The notes beneath the pieces were generated by a model. It was not told the DNA's origin, made no database searches, and saw only the letters and a program-made list of their open reading frames with translations. A stretch of DNA of 64,000 nt from Paragonimus skrjabini miyazakii. Taxonomy: Eukaryota > Platyhelminthes > Trematoda > Plagiorchiida > Troglotrematidae. The DNA lies in NCBI GenBank assembly GCA_014338405.1, contig JTDE01001552.1, positions 36,836-100,835 of the forward strand. The letters run 5' to 3'. A program made the position numbers and the translations under genes. This document shows positions 1 through 13,379 of this stretch, in pieces; position 1 is the first letter of the stretch; the number at the start of each line of letters is the position of its first letter.

Positions 1-149
1 GCTTCTCTTCCTTTTCCTCTTGGTTGCTGCCGTTGGTCCCAGACTAGGCTAGAATTAACTACTTATCATATTTCCAAATACTGCTGGAAATATACGGTTT
101 ATTTCCAAACCCTGCTGCCTTATTTAGTTTCATGCCTGTTGGGACTACG

Positions 150-1700
150 TTCCGATTGCTCTTCAGGAAAGACACTCTAAATTGTTAGTGGACGAGGGTC
201 TAGCGCATACCCACTTGTCCACTACAAGGTCGACTGTCGCCATCGACTTACAATTTCGAGACCGTGCACCCCATAAGTTTGCCTACGCACCATGACATCG
301 TTGACCTAATCATAAGATATCGTCACCAAGTCGAAGATCATTCCAGAAGGTCTCATGCATTGTGTTCGCTAAGGAGGCACTTCTGGATCATACAGGGTGG
401 CGCAGCGGTTAGGCGAGTCATTGGATCGTCCTAGCCTGTCGTCGCCGTTGTGTTTCAGTCAGTAAACGGCTAATGGCCCCTCTACCATCTGTCAAGATGA
501 ACCCAGCGTGGCATCCGTTCATGAACGCTGGGTTAGATTATTTTGAGCCCTTTTATGTGAAGAGGGTCAGGACTTCCGAAAGAAGATATGGATGTATATT
601 CACGTGCTTACAATCCCGGGCCGTGCATATCGGAGTAGCCCAACTCATTTAATACCGACTCGTTTATTATGGCCCTATCACGATTCACCGGGCGCAGAGG
701 TAGGCCCGAGGCTATTTTTCCTGACAACGGTACCAATTTTGTAGCCGCTGACAAAGAGCTTAGAGGTTGGGTTCGCAACTTAGGTAGCGCGTTCGTCAAT
801 GACAAGCTCTTACAAAAAGGAATTCAGTGGCACTTAAACCCACCGTATGCCAGTCACTGGGGTGGAGTATGGAAGCGATTGATTTGATCTGTCAGGTGTA
901 TTTTGAGCGCAACCTGTGCAGTGGAGTTGAGCGATCGTAACATACTACTCATGCCGTGGCTATTCAGTAGTAGGACCGGAGCATATATCTTGACATCGTA
1001 CAGGCCGCAGGAAAAATGCAGAAAGGAAAATCAGAGTGCAGCATCGCTCATAGTGGTCCCTGCTACTTAATGGAACTGAGCATTGACGTCTGCCACAACC
1101 GAAAAGGTCTGGGGCCGAATACCGCGTACAAATGAGTGGTTTTGTTCCAAGTCTTGTTTAAATGCTTAACCCATGTGTTGGTTTGTCGAATAAACAACCC
1201 TTGTGCCATCCGCCTTCTTGGATCACACCTACTGAGAGCAGCGAACCGATGGCGAAACCCTTCTAACTTCATTGGCTGAAGTAGAGGGTATCTTAAGCAA
1301 GAGAACATTGGTTTCCGTTGCCGCAGACGGTCCTGACAACATCGCGCTAACCCCGAATGACCTACTTGTCTTGAAAAGTAATACTGGGTTGGTCCCATAA
1401 TCCAATCTGGTAGATAGGTACACTAGGCGTGGTGACTATTGTGGTGACTACCTTTTGGAAAAGGTGGTTTCATGAGTATGTGTCATCGTTGCAAGTGTGC
1501 CAGAGGTGGTTGACGAGGCAAAGTAATTTCAGATGAGTGACGTTGTACGTGTTATATTCGATGGACTGAGTAGAGATCAGTGGCCCATGGGACTAGTTAC
1601 GAAATGTGAAGTAGACGCCGACGAACTAGTCATTACTGTAGAGGTTCGCACGAAGACAGGTCAATTGAGGAGAGACGTGAGGCGCCTTTGTTTGTTATGA
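150..1700 (+). pseudogene. BEL/Pao LTR-retrotransposon pol remnant (integrase region)
   Basis: Pieces in different frames give an integrase in order. The zinc-binding N-terminal part reads RRHFWIIQGGAAVRRVI (about 295-415). Next come KRLMAPLPSVKM and GLDYFEPFYVKR with the first catalytic Asp (451-640), and DNGTNF with the second (736-755). PPYASHWGGVWKRLI follows, ending at 886. The BEL-type C-terminal region follows with LLTSLAEVEGIL and LTPNDLLVLKS (1249-1399), WKRWFHEYVSSLQ (about 1457), and DQWPMGLVTKCEVD to a stop near 1700. Frameshifts occur near 435 and 645 and stops throughout. About 310 unrelated bases seem inserted near 915-1225. The catalytic Glu expected in GGVWERL is Lys here. 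The copy is inactive. Confidence 0.8.
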
Positions 1701-2159
1701 CTGTTAGACACTACGGCTCCTCAGGTCTCCAACGTATGTCGTGTGTATAGCTATATGAAATACAGGTAGGTAGGGAGCCAGAACTGTACGGCACTACCAA
1801 CGGTCTGCCAGATGCAGACGAATTTTGGCGGGCGCTGTAAATGTGTTGATCCACGAACTGAGAAAATTCGTCCCCATCGTTTACATTCCCTAATTTTTCC
1901 CACTTACCTGACACTGGTTCCCAATACCTCACCCACCCCGTATTGTTTTACTGAACTAAGGCATTATTGAATGTCAGCGGCGCGAGTAGCCATTCTTGTC
2001 CCGGTCGACTGGCGTGACGGCTCACCTTTGACCTTGCTGGTCCTGTTGAGAAACTATTGATTTTGCCATCCGATCGTTGAGGATTTGTGGACGTGCCTCC
2101 TCCCGCGTTGAGGCATTCCGCCGAGTGTTTGAATACTCGCCCCTCCGGCCTGATAATAC
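1701..2159. other. Unassigned stretch between the BEL/Pao remnant and a LINE-A 3' end
   Basis: No protein motif or repeat match inside the window was recognised. The short open frames here on the minus strand show no family resemblance. It could include the BEL/Pao LTR, but no second LTR copy is present to compare. Confidence 0.4.
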
Positions 2160-2805
2160 ACCACAATAAGTCGTGGTGACATGACTGTTTGGTGTTAAGA
2201 TGTGTGCGACCGCGAATGCGCTGACCGTTTGGGATTAGTAGGTCATCAGCGCACTCATAGTATACCGTCGGCCAGGAGACAACGAGTACGTTAATGTCAA
2301 ATAGGTTGTACCAGTAATATTCACTTTTTTCTTGCTCATATCAACCAACGACTACCTTCGTTTGGAACTTACCTGCTCCCATTTCCAGAAACCCGGGTGT
2401 CTGTGGCCTTCTAGCTTTCCTTTCTTTAGCATTGTTGGCGTACTGTATGATGAATGTTTTCTCTGTTTTCTTCCAGTCTAACCTCGCATTTTGATTTTAC
2501 TCTATATCCTCTCTAGAGTGATCTGATGTCCTCTTTTCATGAAATGCTTTGAACGTCATATTTTCAATACTTTTCTCCCGAATATAGATCTTACTATTGC
2601 AGCATTTTTCTGTTTATTTCTGGAGATATCAGGGTTTTATTTTGAAGCTGGCCTATCGATTGGCTAATCAGCAATGGCCGGCTGAACACAAAGGTCCCAC
2701 TTACACACCTACCAGTCTTAATCTGTCGGGTTTATGCCAGATATGTGACGGTTGAGTGGAACCGCAAGTGGTGCAATGCAAGAGCGCTTTGCAGACGAGC
2801 GGCAA
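2160..2805 (+). mobile_element. LINE-A 3' UTR fragment
   Basis: Homologous to the 3' UTR of the long LINE-A at 30200-31262 and to the minus-strand fragment at 47690-48135. Shared blocks include agtaggtcatcagcgc, the cagaaacccgggtgtctgtg block, and the end segment with cctatcgattggctaa followed by ggccggctgaacacaaagg. This copy is not interrupted at the site where the copy at 30.66 kb carries a PLE, so it serves as an empty-site comparison. Confidence 0.75.
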
Positions 2806-2849
2806 CGGCATACTCAAAAACAACACTCGTCTCACAGTTCTCCAATCAT

Positions 2850-4440
2850 TTTACATTCAACCTCTGGTGTCCCTCGGAGGACCTACGATAAACAGGTTTG
2901 CAAACATGGATAAACAATTTGGTCGTGATTGGTCTATGATCTGTGTTACTTACAGCTCCGCGCACCACTCGCGTGATACACACTTCACGAATGTCGCGCT
3001 GCGCACAATCACGTAATCAGGCAGATGGTGATGACCGCTTCGCGGATGGGTCCACGTCGTGATGTCGCTCGCATCCAGCTGGAATAGGATGTTCGTGATA
3101 GCCAGCTCGTGAGTAGCACACAGGCGGAGCAGACGATCGCCGTTCCCATTGGCTGAACCAATGCTGTAGGGTCCGAGGACTCCCGGCCAAGCTACCGAGC
3201 CGCGCCCGACTCGAGCGTTCAAGTCACCGAAAACAAACAGCCGATCAATCACCGGCATCGACCGGACTGTGGCGGACAGTTGATCATAGAACTGGTCCCT
3301 TGTATCATCAGTGTGACACATAATTAGACCATAAATACTAGCGAATGTAGCACACTTACCTCGACCGAGTCGCAGGCGCATAGACAGCATTCGAGGGCCG
3401 TAGCCGTGCGGTTCGCCTATCATCAAAGCGTTGATGCGATCAGCGACTGCGAAACAGACACCATGCTCCCGAGCACCGTCTGCCGGGTAATCTATCCAGT
3501 AGAAGGTGTACCCGGCACCTGCTTCCTGTAACTTACCTTGGTCCGCAAGCCTTCTCTCATTCAAAGCTGCTACGTCGATTCCATAGCGACTCAGTTCCAT
3601 CGTGATTAGAGTGGCGCGCCGTTTTGATCTTCCTGTGGGGCTGCATCGATCCAGCAGCGTGGGCACATTCCATGCCCCAATGGGAAGTGTATTGCGTCCC
3701 CGAGCGTGTCTCAGTTTTATCGTTATGTTACCGAGACTCCAGTGAGCATTATCTGCTCAAGGATTCACATTGGGGAGCAGTATTAGGGGTGAGTCTGGCA
3801 GTAGCATATTTTCGACTAGACACCCTGTCAAGTGCAGCAGATAGGGCGACCCGGTTTATCCTGCGCGACGGCCGATGCAGTATCGTATTTGGTTTATGTT
3901 GCATAGTAATGGTTTTTATGGGTCTTGGATACTGCCAGGACGCCCAGACCTAGACAGGAAAGCGATTATGACCCTCAACCAAAACCTTTAGTTCAAAAGC
4001 CTGTATTGCAAGGCACGATGTGACACACGCACACATAGACCTCAGCATCAAACAATTAAAACAGGATTCACAGTCACAACCCAAGAATTTCGACACATTA
4101 ACACAGAGATAATACTGCACAGACAAACCAATCGCACAACCAGAGTATCGGATCAGGCAAAAAATAAAATAACAAACCGAACCAAAACACAACATACTCA
4201 AACCATACACAACGAACGCCTCACAACGGACGCATCTGCCTTATGTCTGGCTGCTCCTCTTTGGCCAGTCTGACATGGTTGAACCTGCAACGACCGAGGT
4301 CGCAATCAGTACAGCACGCCAGATCAAAACAGCTCACAAGCCTGACCACCACGCCAAGGTAGCTTAAAATCTCAGGCGTGTAGATTAAACGCACACGTGC
4401 ACACACCCAATACCTATCTATAGGTATTCGCAACTGGGAT
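2850..4440 (-). mobile_element. LINE-A 5' half, inverted: 5' leader and endonuclease
   Basis: On the minus strand this holds the LINE-A leader (4440 to about 3670) followed by the endonuclease ORF. The leader matches the plus-strand copy at 26700-27340 in blocks such as gtctaggtctgggcgtcc. It contains a short conserved peptide (HRPSRRINRVALSAALDRV) and an upstream Cys-rich peptide. The RT is missing. The piece abuts a plus-strand LINE-A 3' end, but the order is wrong for a simple twin-priming inversion, so two separate fragments are more likely. Confidence 0.75.
2950..3666 (-). pseudogene. LINE-A apurinic-type endonuclease (EEP family), nearly intact ORF
   Basis: A 238-codon open frame of the exonuclease-endonuclease-phosphatase fold used by non-LTR retrotransposons to nick target DNA. 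Visible segments are RYGIDVAALNERRLADQGKL (family ALSETR), GAGYTFYWIDYPAD, FVFGDLNARVGRGSVAWPGV with the GDLNA catalytic loop, and THPRSGHHHLPDYVIV. The final catalytic D-H pair (NTDHRP) lies just past the stop in another frame because of a one-base shift near 2945. The ALSE glutamate is kept as NE. The 5' and middle parts are intact, so this is a young or constrained copy compared with the plus-strand one. Confidence 0.8.
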
Positions 4441-4819
4441 CGTTACGCGGTGACCTCAGGTGAACCGTGAACTCATACATCCTATCGGTAGCCTGTTTAT
4501 ACAACGCATGTTGATCAAACAAACACGTGACAGTTGATGACTGCCTCATTTGAAGCTTGTACAATGTAAATTTCCTGACTTGAATCGCTTGATAAACGAT
4601 CTGTGAGAAGATAGAAACGTTGCGGAACCGAAAACTCTTTTGGTTTTAACTAGTTTTGGTTTGACCAATGAATTACTTACTACTTAAGCGTAATCGCCTC
4701 CCATATGTTTCCGAACATTGTTGGATATACGTGGAAAGATATCTGTGATTCGCACTGATGCTTAACCATAAAACCATAAGGAATATAGCATGCACTGACT
4801 AGGAAATATGGAGAAGTGA

Positions 4820-6620
4820 AGGGGAGGGACCTAATTGCTAAAATCTGCTACGTTTAATATACAAACGTACAACAACAAAGTACCTACACTTTGAAAACAA
4901 ACAAGTTATGAGTGAAAGTAAGGCGTCATCAGTAGGACAGCTTCCTTACGGCTTTTAATGCTCCGCGTTGTTAAGTGTACTTACTTCACAGTTAACTGTC
5001 CTAAACAACGAGAACGATACGCCACTAACAAACACGACCTACAGTAGCCAATACATTGGTGGATGACTTCATTTCTTTACGTCAAGTAATCTACTCACCT
5101 CACAGCATACGCCAGCAAACTAAGGCATGAGCAAAAAACTACTGGGTGTGGAGGACGATTATGTGACATATTTAATGCGTGGCCTGACAGTGTAACTCTG
5201 TGCAAACTTCTAGACGGGAAAAAGTAGCTCACTTGGCAATCAACCGATTATCCGCTTCCTAATCTTTTCGTTGTTCACATACCTGAAGGCGACTCACGTT
5301 TGTTGTATTGAGCGGCAGAGTTTCGCAACCGTAAAGTAACACAGTTTTCACTGTCGCCTTATATACACGACCCAAAAGCTTAAAACTGTTGCTCTGTGTC
5401 GCCAGAAATGTCCTACTTTGGCGTGTACCATCACAGCCTTTGAGACACGAACTTCTGTTTCATTACCTATACCTTCGGCGTTGCAAAAGCAACCTCCTAA
5501 TTAAACAGACCGGCCAACGACCTCCATAACATTATTATCCAACATTAGATCCAAGTAATCACAGCAGTCTTGAAGACGCATTTCGCACTTTATTGCCGCA
5601 AAGTACATTCCGAAATATACAGCAGTGCGCAAAATAGCTCCTAACTTTGATTGTGATGCTTGAATAGCAACACCATGTTGTCAACACAGTCAAAGTCAGT
5701 CAGATTTGCAGCTAGTAAGGTGTCCACGCATTCATCTTTTGAGTGTCGCAGACAGTCCTCCGCTATTTCATCTATAAAAAAATCAGACAAAAATAGCGAA
5801 ATTGCACAACAATGACGTACGCCGCTCCCGGTGCTGAAGCTAATAAACAGTTCATTATGAACCTTAACTTGAGCTATGTTGTGGAACTAAAGCGCTGATA
5901 GTATGTTCAAATATTTGGTCGATACACTTTTGCGTTTAAACGATATTAAACGTGTAGTATGATCCACCGAACCGAACGCACCATTGTAGTCGAGAAATAT
6001 GGCAGTTGTTTGCAGGTGGTACACATGACACTGTTCTAGAATTTGATGAAGGGTAAATCTTCGATCAAGGCATCCTCGCTCAGGACGAAACCATGTCTTT
6101 TCTTCTCGAGCTACAGAGGGGCGAGTAAGCATGAAAGATGCCAGAACCCTAGTAATGATTGGGTTCAAGTCAATTCTAGTAACGACTCCTCAACTTTTAA
6201 GAGTGCAGACATGAGGTTACCTGGGCCAACAGCCCTATTAAGTCTGGGAGCCGAAATGCTATTGCAGACCCCAGTTTTAGTGGATGATCTAAATTCACCG
6301 ACTAGGGTGCTACATTGCAAGTCTGTGGCAGTAACACAGTAGGATCAAGATGGCAACTAAACTGGCTGTTGGAACGTTCTGCCCAGAGGTTTAATTTTCC
6401 GGACTTATTGTGGATGTGTACCGTCTACCTCGCTGAAAGACCAACGCACTGGACCAGTAGTGCTCGTAAGTTCGAAGGGTCTGTTGGGGTTCCTCAAAGC
6501 TACGGCGATTTACGTTTCATCAAATTTATCTTTTAACCCAGCCTCACAATCGGTGACTAATCTAAACCTGAGCATCTCGTGGATATTCCTTTGGACTTGT
6601 TATGTGAAACAGTAGTAGAA
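4820..6620 (-). mobile_element. LINE-B fragment, inverted: RT and 3' end, decayed
   Basis: The minus-strand translation follows LINE-B RT. Near 6600-6340 come pieces like RNPNRPFELTSTTGPVRWSFSE and LLPQTCNVAP, then NRAVGPGNLMSALLK near 6230. The open frame 6168-5887 holds NPIITRVLASFM, TWFRPERGC, HQILEQCHVYHLQTTAIFLDY and YLNILSAL. FIDEIAEDCLRHSKDECVD lies near 5760. The 3' UTR matches 59580-59700 at 4970-4830 but lacks the GAT-repeat tail. Several stops and shifts are present. Confidence 0.8.
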
Positions 6621-9600
6621 TTGTACCGTCTGATATTTAGAAGCTTTACGGGCTTGCCTAAGATCCAATGACCGTTTGACTCACAAACTACCGTGACGCA
6701 TGATGAGATACGAGCTTCATTAATGGCCTACACAACTGGGGCTAAGCAGCTTTTGGGATCTTCGGATTAGAATTACTAAGCTTGCATTCTGGGCTACCCC
6801 ATTTTTTATGTTTCATTGACGACCTAGGGTGTCTTTCTATAGCCAGCAATTGCGGATTGGTAGGTGGGGTCATTGTCCGGCAAAAAATAAAAAACAACGA
6901 CAGCGTGCTAGAACATTTTTCGAACAACAGTCCTGAAGGGAACCATGCCACCTACGACTAACAGTTATGCGGCCCATTTGGGACTAGGTCTGATTCAGAG
7001 GTGGAGGGAACCAAATATAACAATGACGCGCACTATGTTCAAAACTATTGCCAGAAATAATTAGCTTATACTCAGTGCACCATTGCAGCAGCAGCCCACC
7101 AATATCCCAGTGACGTAATGTCGGCCAAAAACGTGCCACCTAGATGACACTCGGCGTAATTAAGTCAGCCGGGCTGTGTGTTTTATCGCCGGCCAAAATG
7201 ACTATGCCAGGACTGAGTGCCGACCTAAGAAGGACAGCCGTTCAAGTAAGAAGTGCCACTGACTGCGATGTCACTGCACTTATTTGGAACAAATACAGTC
7301 ACAATGGAAACGTTTCTGAGAATTTACCTTCCAAAGTAAATCTCTAAAACATCTGTCAAGCAGAAGGCGTAGACTCTACTGCTGACGTGGATCCAGTCTA
7401 CCAATCAGGTTGGGGCCACTGTCCTTAGGGATATATTTGCATCTGCTTAACCGTTAGCGGTGGCTGTGGAATCATCCAATGTTGAGTGGACAGTTTGGGT
7501 ACTCACAGTTTGATACTTTAGGTGTTATCATAATACTCCTAGGTTGTTCGGATCGTAGATGATAACCTTTTTCAAACCACAATTCCAGATACAAAATTCA
7601 AAGGATGTGAGCCAAGTGATGGCCGTTCAATCGATCCACCTTGGGACACCCATTAAGAGCCTTATTTGTTAGTTAACTGACTTTGATATAAAAACGCAGA
7701 TCATAAACATACCGCTCCGTACAAAAAGTGGTATTAAATGTTTCGACTGGATTCAAGCAGTATAGAATGAAAACAATGTTTAATAAATTCGAGGGTGCTC
7801 TAGATAATCTCATTTGTAAGGTAAGCAAAAAAATTGGGATCAGTTGATGAGGTTTCTGAGAGTGTCACTTCAAACCATCAAACACGTACCAGATTAGTCA
7901 CGATATCCGCATAGACCGAATTTGAAAATACAAAAAATAAAGTTTAAAAAAATTCAGTCAGATGTAAAATCCCTTCGTTATCCGGACGTGGGCGATAACA
8001 AGATGGTACGAGTAGCGAGGTGCTTGTTGACAAACATAACCGATAGCTGTTTGTAATGATATGTGATATCTGCTTGCTTGTCGCCAATACAGTCGGCCCT
8101 CACGAACCTATGGCCTGCTGTATTGTTTGTGTTGATGCTCTGTTGACAAATGATCCATGCATCTCCGCTATTGTATAAGCCCCAATAAACTTAAATGAGC
8201 GCACGCAGACACCGGTAATATTTCGGAAACTTACTGTAGATTCATAATGGCCGTGAACTCAATCGGAGGGCACTTCCTAATTGAAACATGACAGGGAACT
8301 GCTAATGATGTTGCTCAGTTCTTTTCTTCCAGACAGCCGTAGGTATGATAATGCTGTATGCAGCTATTTAAAAATTCTTTTTATCTTATACATTGGGTCA
8401 CCAATTCACCTGACCCTTGACATGATTAATTCGCTATACCCTCTTGGAAATAAGTGACTGACAGCAATCTTGGAACCTCTGAGGGAACTTGTCAGCAGTG
8501 GGAAGTATTACGCCCAACTCATTCGAGAATATCCAGACGACATTTTTAGTCACCGAAAGATCAGTCAGGGAGGAACATTGCAATCGTTAGCTTGAACACT
8601 AGATATAAACCGACTGGAGTTCCCACGACAGATTTATTTGAAAGAAAATATCCATTCCGAAAGATCATTTGAATAACCGAAGATGGTAGCCGTGTGCGAA
8701 TGATGTTGAATGCCAGAGATTACACCGTGTAAAGTTGAATCAGCATGTATGAGACAAGTGAAACGGTGAGAACAGAATCCTCACCAACAGATCAAATACT
8801 CGTTGCAGAAATCAATGAGTTTATTCGCTTGTAATATTTCGATATATTCTTATGTTTTGTTGGCATTTTGCAGTCCGATGAAACCCCTGTATTTATATAT
8901 CAAGTACACAAGCTCGAACTTTATATTGTTCACTGCCTCCTTCTGATCGCACATTGTCCGTCGCCTGATCACGATAAACGCTGGCAAACTTTGCCAGAAC
9001 GTACAGAATATTAAGATGTATTCCACTGAATTTATCTAAACTTCGGATGGGCCAATCATGTCAGCATGTGCAACTACTGAACAAAAAGACTGAACAAGAA
9101 CAATTAGCAGTGATGAGCCGACTCGGATCTGACATGAAGAAACACCGCCCTTACTTAACTCCCTAAACTCTTGCCCAAGCATTGGCTGAAATCTATTCCC
9201 TCAGAGTGAACGAAGCAATCTTCCGGTGCTCCCCTCCCCGTACTGCTCAAATATATGTTAGTCGAAAGCTGTTCACTCAATCGGTCATTACTTTATTCGG
9301 TTCGGAAAAAAATTCTACCGAGCTAGACAGGCTGATCAACCAGGACTAAAAGTTGCAATGTGGATGGCGGATGATAATTTGGTCACGATTTTGACACAGG
9401 AAGTAGTATGCGCACTGAGGTTCGACAGAGAGCGCTCCAACGAATGTATGGACATGATTACAGTGATTCAGTCTAGATATGGGCTGCTATCTGGTCTACT
9501 AGAAAGAATGACTTAGTCCTCTCGGATAATATCACCAACAGTTCAATCTACAAGAATTGACCGTAAGAACGTTTAATTCTGATCGTGTCCGTCGATACTG

Positions 9601-12600
9601 GCAGTATAGTTGTAGGTGACGATGTTCTGACCGACCGATAAAGATCTATGCTAGAGTGTAATTCATCTTTCAACGGGAACACTACATCTTCTAAAGTAAA
9701 TTCGAGCTGATTGAATAGATCAGATTTTGTTTGCATGCACATGGTACCCGGAAAGTGGTGTTCACTTAAATGAACGATGACAAGTGAGACGAGTTCGCGC
9801 CCAAATCGTGTAACTAAAGAGTGAATAATATGCATCAGAGGTGACTTATCATTTACAGGTATTTCAACCTCTTGAAGGAACTTGTAATCGTACATACAGG
9901 TTTGAATACAGGATTTGATCGAATCGTTACATCTAACAGGCTATGTTAGAAGTAGAAATCAGAATAAATGGGAGAATGACTTCATTGAAGTGATCTGAAA
10001 TATACCTGGGACTGACTGATAAGCTATAATATGAGATAACAAAATACTGTGAATTACACATGGAGGGAAGCAGGCTGTTGTCGAACTGATAATTCCAGAA
10101 AAATGTACAATCGTGAATAACCTGCAGACAAAAAATCACACACCCATTCAGTAGAGCGTACCGGTGGGTGAATGTTTCAATGTTTTGAATTAATCAGCCA
10201 AGGTAGTGTAATTTGGCAAAGTACCGTGTAGTTTGGTTGGATAAATCAGTTCCACACTGAACACGATCCACTATTAATCGCAGTCTTTGCGTTCGGATTA
10301 ACTTGTCGGCCCACTTTTACTCACTTCGAAATGAACGAATGAGCTGAACATAATCCACACAAGGTTATGATTGAGCGTTTCGATAGAATCATACGGTCAT
10401 GCCTATTGTGAGGTTAGTGGCACTGGGTGCAGCATGGTAGTCTCACACGCAATAGTGCACATTGCGGTCCGGACGAGGATATGCTCTAACAAAGGCAAAA
10501 CTTCAGTTCAATGCTTCGGTTCGAAGTGGGCTTACATGAATGTGAAGGCTGCGATTAAGTGTGGGCGGTGTTTGAATTGAAGCAATCCAAATCCCTGAAC
10601 TTCTGTTAATGAACAAACTAAGTCACAAAATTGTCTAATCTTCACAATTTTAGCCAACTAAAATGATGCGGTGGGCATCAAATGAACTTACAGATGAGGA
10701 TTTGAACACCACGCTACTAGTTCATTCGTTTCCTGTCACTCATGACATAAATCACAGACATTAGTGCTTTAGACCATCACAAATGAAATAATTATGCTGG
10801 TTACGCAATACTCTGTTGCATCTGACAATAACTGATCGAATGAAACGTCTTCAAAGCGATGGTTGCGAACCCCCGTAGTCAAACAATTCGTCACTGCAAC
10901 CTTATACAGTGTGCGTCGTTCATTGGACGAGCAGACAATCAAAACCATGGTGATGCTCGTAGGAAATCGGATGATGGGAATTGCTCAGAGTCGTAACTTG
11001 CTGTTCGGTATTTCATGGGTTGCATTCAATTGTGATCGCGGACGGCGCTTGTATAAAAACAATTTGTCACACAAATAACGAAAGGCGGCACTAAACTTCG
11101 CCCACAGCGATAATCATTAACAAAAGCAAATTTCTGACCCCTGCTTCATCCTTAGTGAAACTAAGGATAGGCATTTGCCAAACGAAGATGTCTAATTTAG
11201 TACGATGGACATTTTCCAGAGATTATAACGAAGTGCACTACCTTTATTGCAATCGGTGGGCAACCAAATTCACAACCTCAATATTTACTCGCATAATCTT
11301 AATCGATTCTCGGCTAACTTCATCAAACGTAATAAGCGTCCCAAATCGACGTCAGAACAGTTACACGGATGAATTTCGCTCCGTCCCCAAAACAGCTTCA
11401 TGTATCAGTTAGGCTTGCCGATGGCAAACCAGTCGTGTCAACATCTGGACGTTGATGGCCCAGGTTGGATCCGCAGCCCGAAATGCACGTGAGCAGGCGA
11501 GTTGTTGGGTCTCAAAACAATCTGCGTTGATACCGCAATTGCATTCGTTATGCTCGTGCGACAAACTAAAATTACTGAATCCGGAAATAGGTCGGCGCTA
11601 TTCCAATAGTGATAATCGTAATTTACGTATCTTCCTCATCCACAGCTTTTATGAGCAAATTGTATACAGATTTCTTTTGTACCTTGTGTGATCATTTGAC
11701 ACAAAAGCACAAAGAAAAGTGATATAGGCTAAAAAATAGGTGATACAAGAATGCTGACATTGATCAATAATGACAGCAGCGTGTCCGTTGGTGAACCACA
11801 TTAGCGAGGGTGAAACACCGTTATCTATTAAGAAAACATATCTACCGCAAGTTACAATCCACCACCTCTCACTGTCCAGAAAAATTGTGAAGCTTAATTG
11901 ATTAGCCGGCCTAGTGCGTTCAAACCAAGTGATTGTCAATCGCACTTTCCTTTGGTTGGGTGGCGAGCATCATACACGCTCCAGATCAACTTACACGTTC
12001 CATTGGGCATCACGTTGACTATACACTCATGACACAGGTGTGTGCTAAATGAACTTATACCACAGGTTGTTTACTATGTGAAAAATGCAGATAAAAATCA
12101 TGCAAAGTTCATGTACTTTGAAGAATTAGATATACTGTAAGATAACAGAGAAGATGAACTATACAACATTTCAGCTCCCATCATAGCCAGGGAAGAAGGC
12201 TAGAAGACGAACCATAATTTACGCTACTTAACAAGAAAATGGGCTTGATTGGGGTCAAGTCCTCACTAGCTAATGTGAACAGGAACACAGGCCTTGCACT
12301 CCATTCGCCGCATCCATTTGGTGATGTCTGTCAAACTTTCTCTGCCTTCTATTTACATCACCCAACGAAATTTTAAAGGCAATTACTATTAGATTAAAAA
12401 TAAATAGATGCCTATCAGACGATAATGTACACAGCCTACAGGCCAAGATGTGAAACAGAATATTATGATGGAAGTGCAATTTATGAGCATTTCTACAATT
12501 TGTTGTGAAAAAACCTTTAAGATTTTTCCAATGTATCTCAGCATTCTTGGACAATTTCTGGATGAACAGGCATCGAAGGTTTTTAAGTAGTTTCAGACTA

Positions 12601-13373
12601 AGACTATAGAATGGCCAGTTCAACATACATAAACCCCGAAACAGACGTCAGAGTTTTATAGCATAGGGCATATGCACTAAAATCCAACAGCAGAACCTTT
12701 TCAAATTCATTCAGCGATACACCTCTCGTCATAACGAAAATTTCTGGTCGAAACTACGAGAATAATGCATCCACTCCGTATTGCTGAGCAACCGAAGAAA
12801 TCTCAACATCCCATGGCATGGACTTTACTGGAGGGCATCAGCTCGTAGCATGCGACTGATCTTTTCCAACGCTAAGGCCTAGCGCATATCGTGTTTAAGG
12901 GGTCCGCACGGTGTGATCACGCGAGTAGACACCGTTATCTTGTGGCCATTTTCGAAACCCCTTTTCGATGACTTCAGAAAGAATAAACTTCCTACAGAGA
13001 TTTTCAGTACGATGACAAGCAGTGACGTTAGTTAGTTTCATACAAAACCAGACCCCCTCTGAACCGACGTTGAGGATGTGTCCGTAAAATATTGACTGAC
13101 CTAAAAATCATGTAATGCAATGTACATTTTAATGGATCCCAAATCGGTGAACCCAATATGGTGCCGTTGCCGTGGTTTCGCCAGCATCAACTGACTGACT
13201 GATCGCAAGTACTGCATAACAGTTCGTATGAATCTGTAACTTATTAGGGCTGGCTGCTCACACAAAGCAAGTGCTTGTGATCGGTACTCAAAATAATTTA
13301 CTCTTCGGCCGAAGCGGGAACAAATGAAATTTTAGTGAATGCAAAAACCAATAAGTTAAGTTCCAAAGATAAT
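6621..13373. other. Long 3' flank with no gene that can be supported
   Basis: About 6.7 kb of A/T-rich sequence. The longest open frame is 115 codons at 9895-9548 (minus, includes RFGRELVSLVIVHLSEHHF), with no recognised family. On the plus strand, 9300-9500 reads FYRARQADQPGLKVAMW, loosely gag-like. Around 11300-11460 there is IILIDSRLTSS followed by VRLADGKPVVSTSGR, which faintly resembles a retropepsin and its downstream segment. Together these might be a very old LTR element in plus orientation, but the resemblance is weak. No tRNA, splice-supported exon or inverted repeat was seen. Confidence 0.3.
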
Positions 13374-13379
13374 TTTATT
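13374..13379 (-). terminator. CAD: CAD poly(A) signal AATAAA
   Basis: A perfect AATAAA on the minus strand about 90 bases after the CAD stop, within an A/T-rich stretch and followed by T-rich and GT-containing sequence (ttggtttttg). It is the first consensus signal after the stop and would give a short 3' UTR. The cleavage position itself cannot be seen. Confidence 0.7.

Noticed and set aside
389..420. String gggtggcgcagcggttaggcg that looks like a tRNA/SINE A box
   Set aside because: In the BEL/Pao frame it encodes QGGAAVRR of the integrase zinc-binding region, and there is no B box at the right distance.
2160..4440. Twin-priming inversion of one LINE-A insertion
   Set aside because: In twin priming the inverted 5' part lies upstream of the 3' part in element orientation. 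Here it lies downstream, and the middle is missing.
9548..9895. 115-codon minus-strand open frame as a host gene
   Set aside because: No recognised domain, no clear splice partners and no promoter evidence. Kept only as a note in the flank description.
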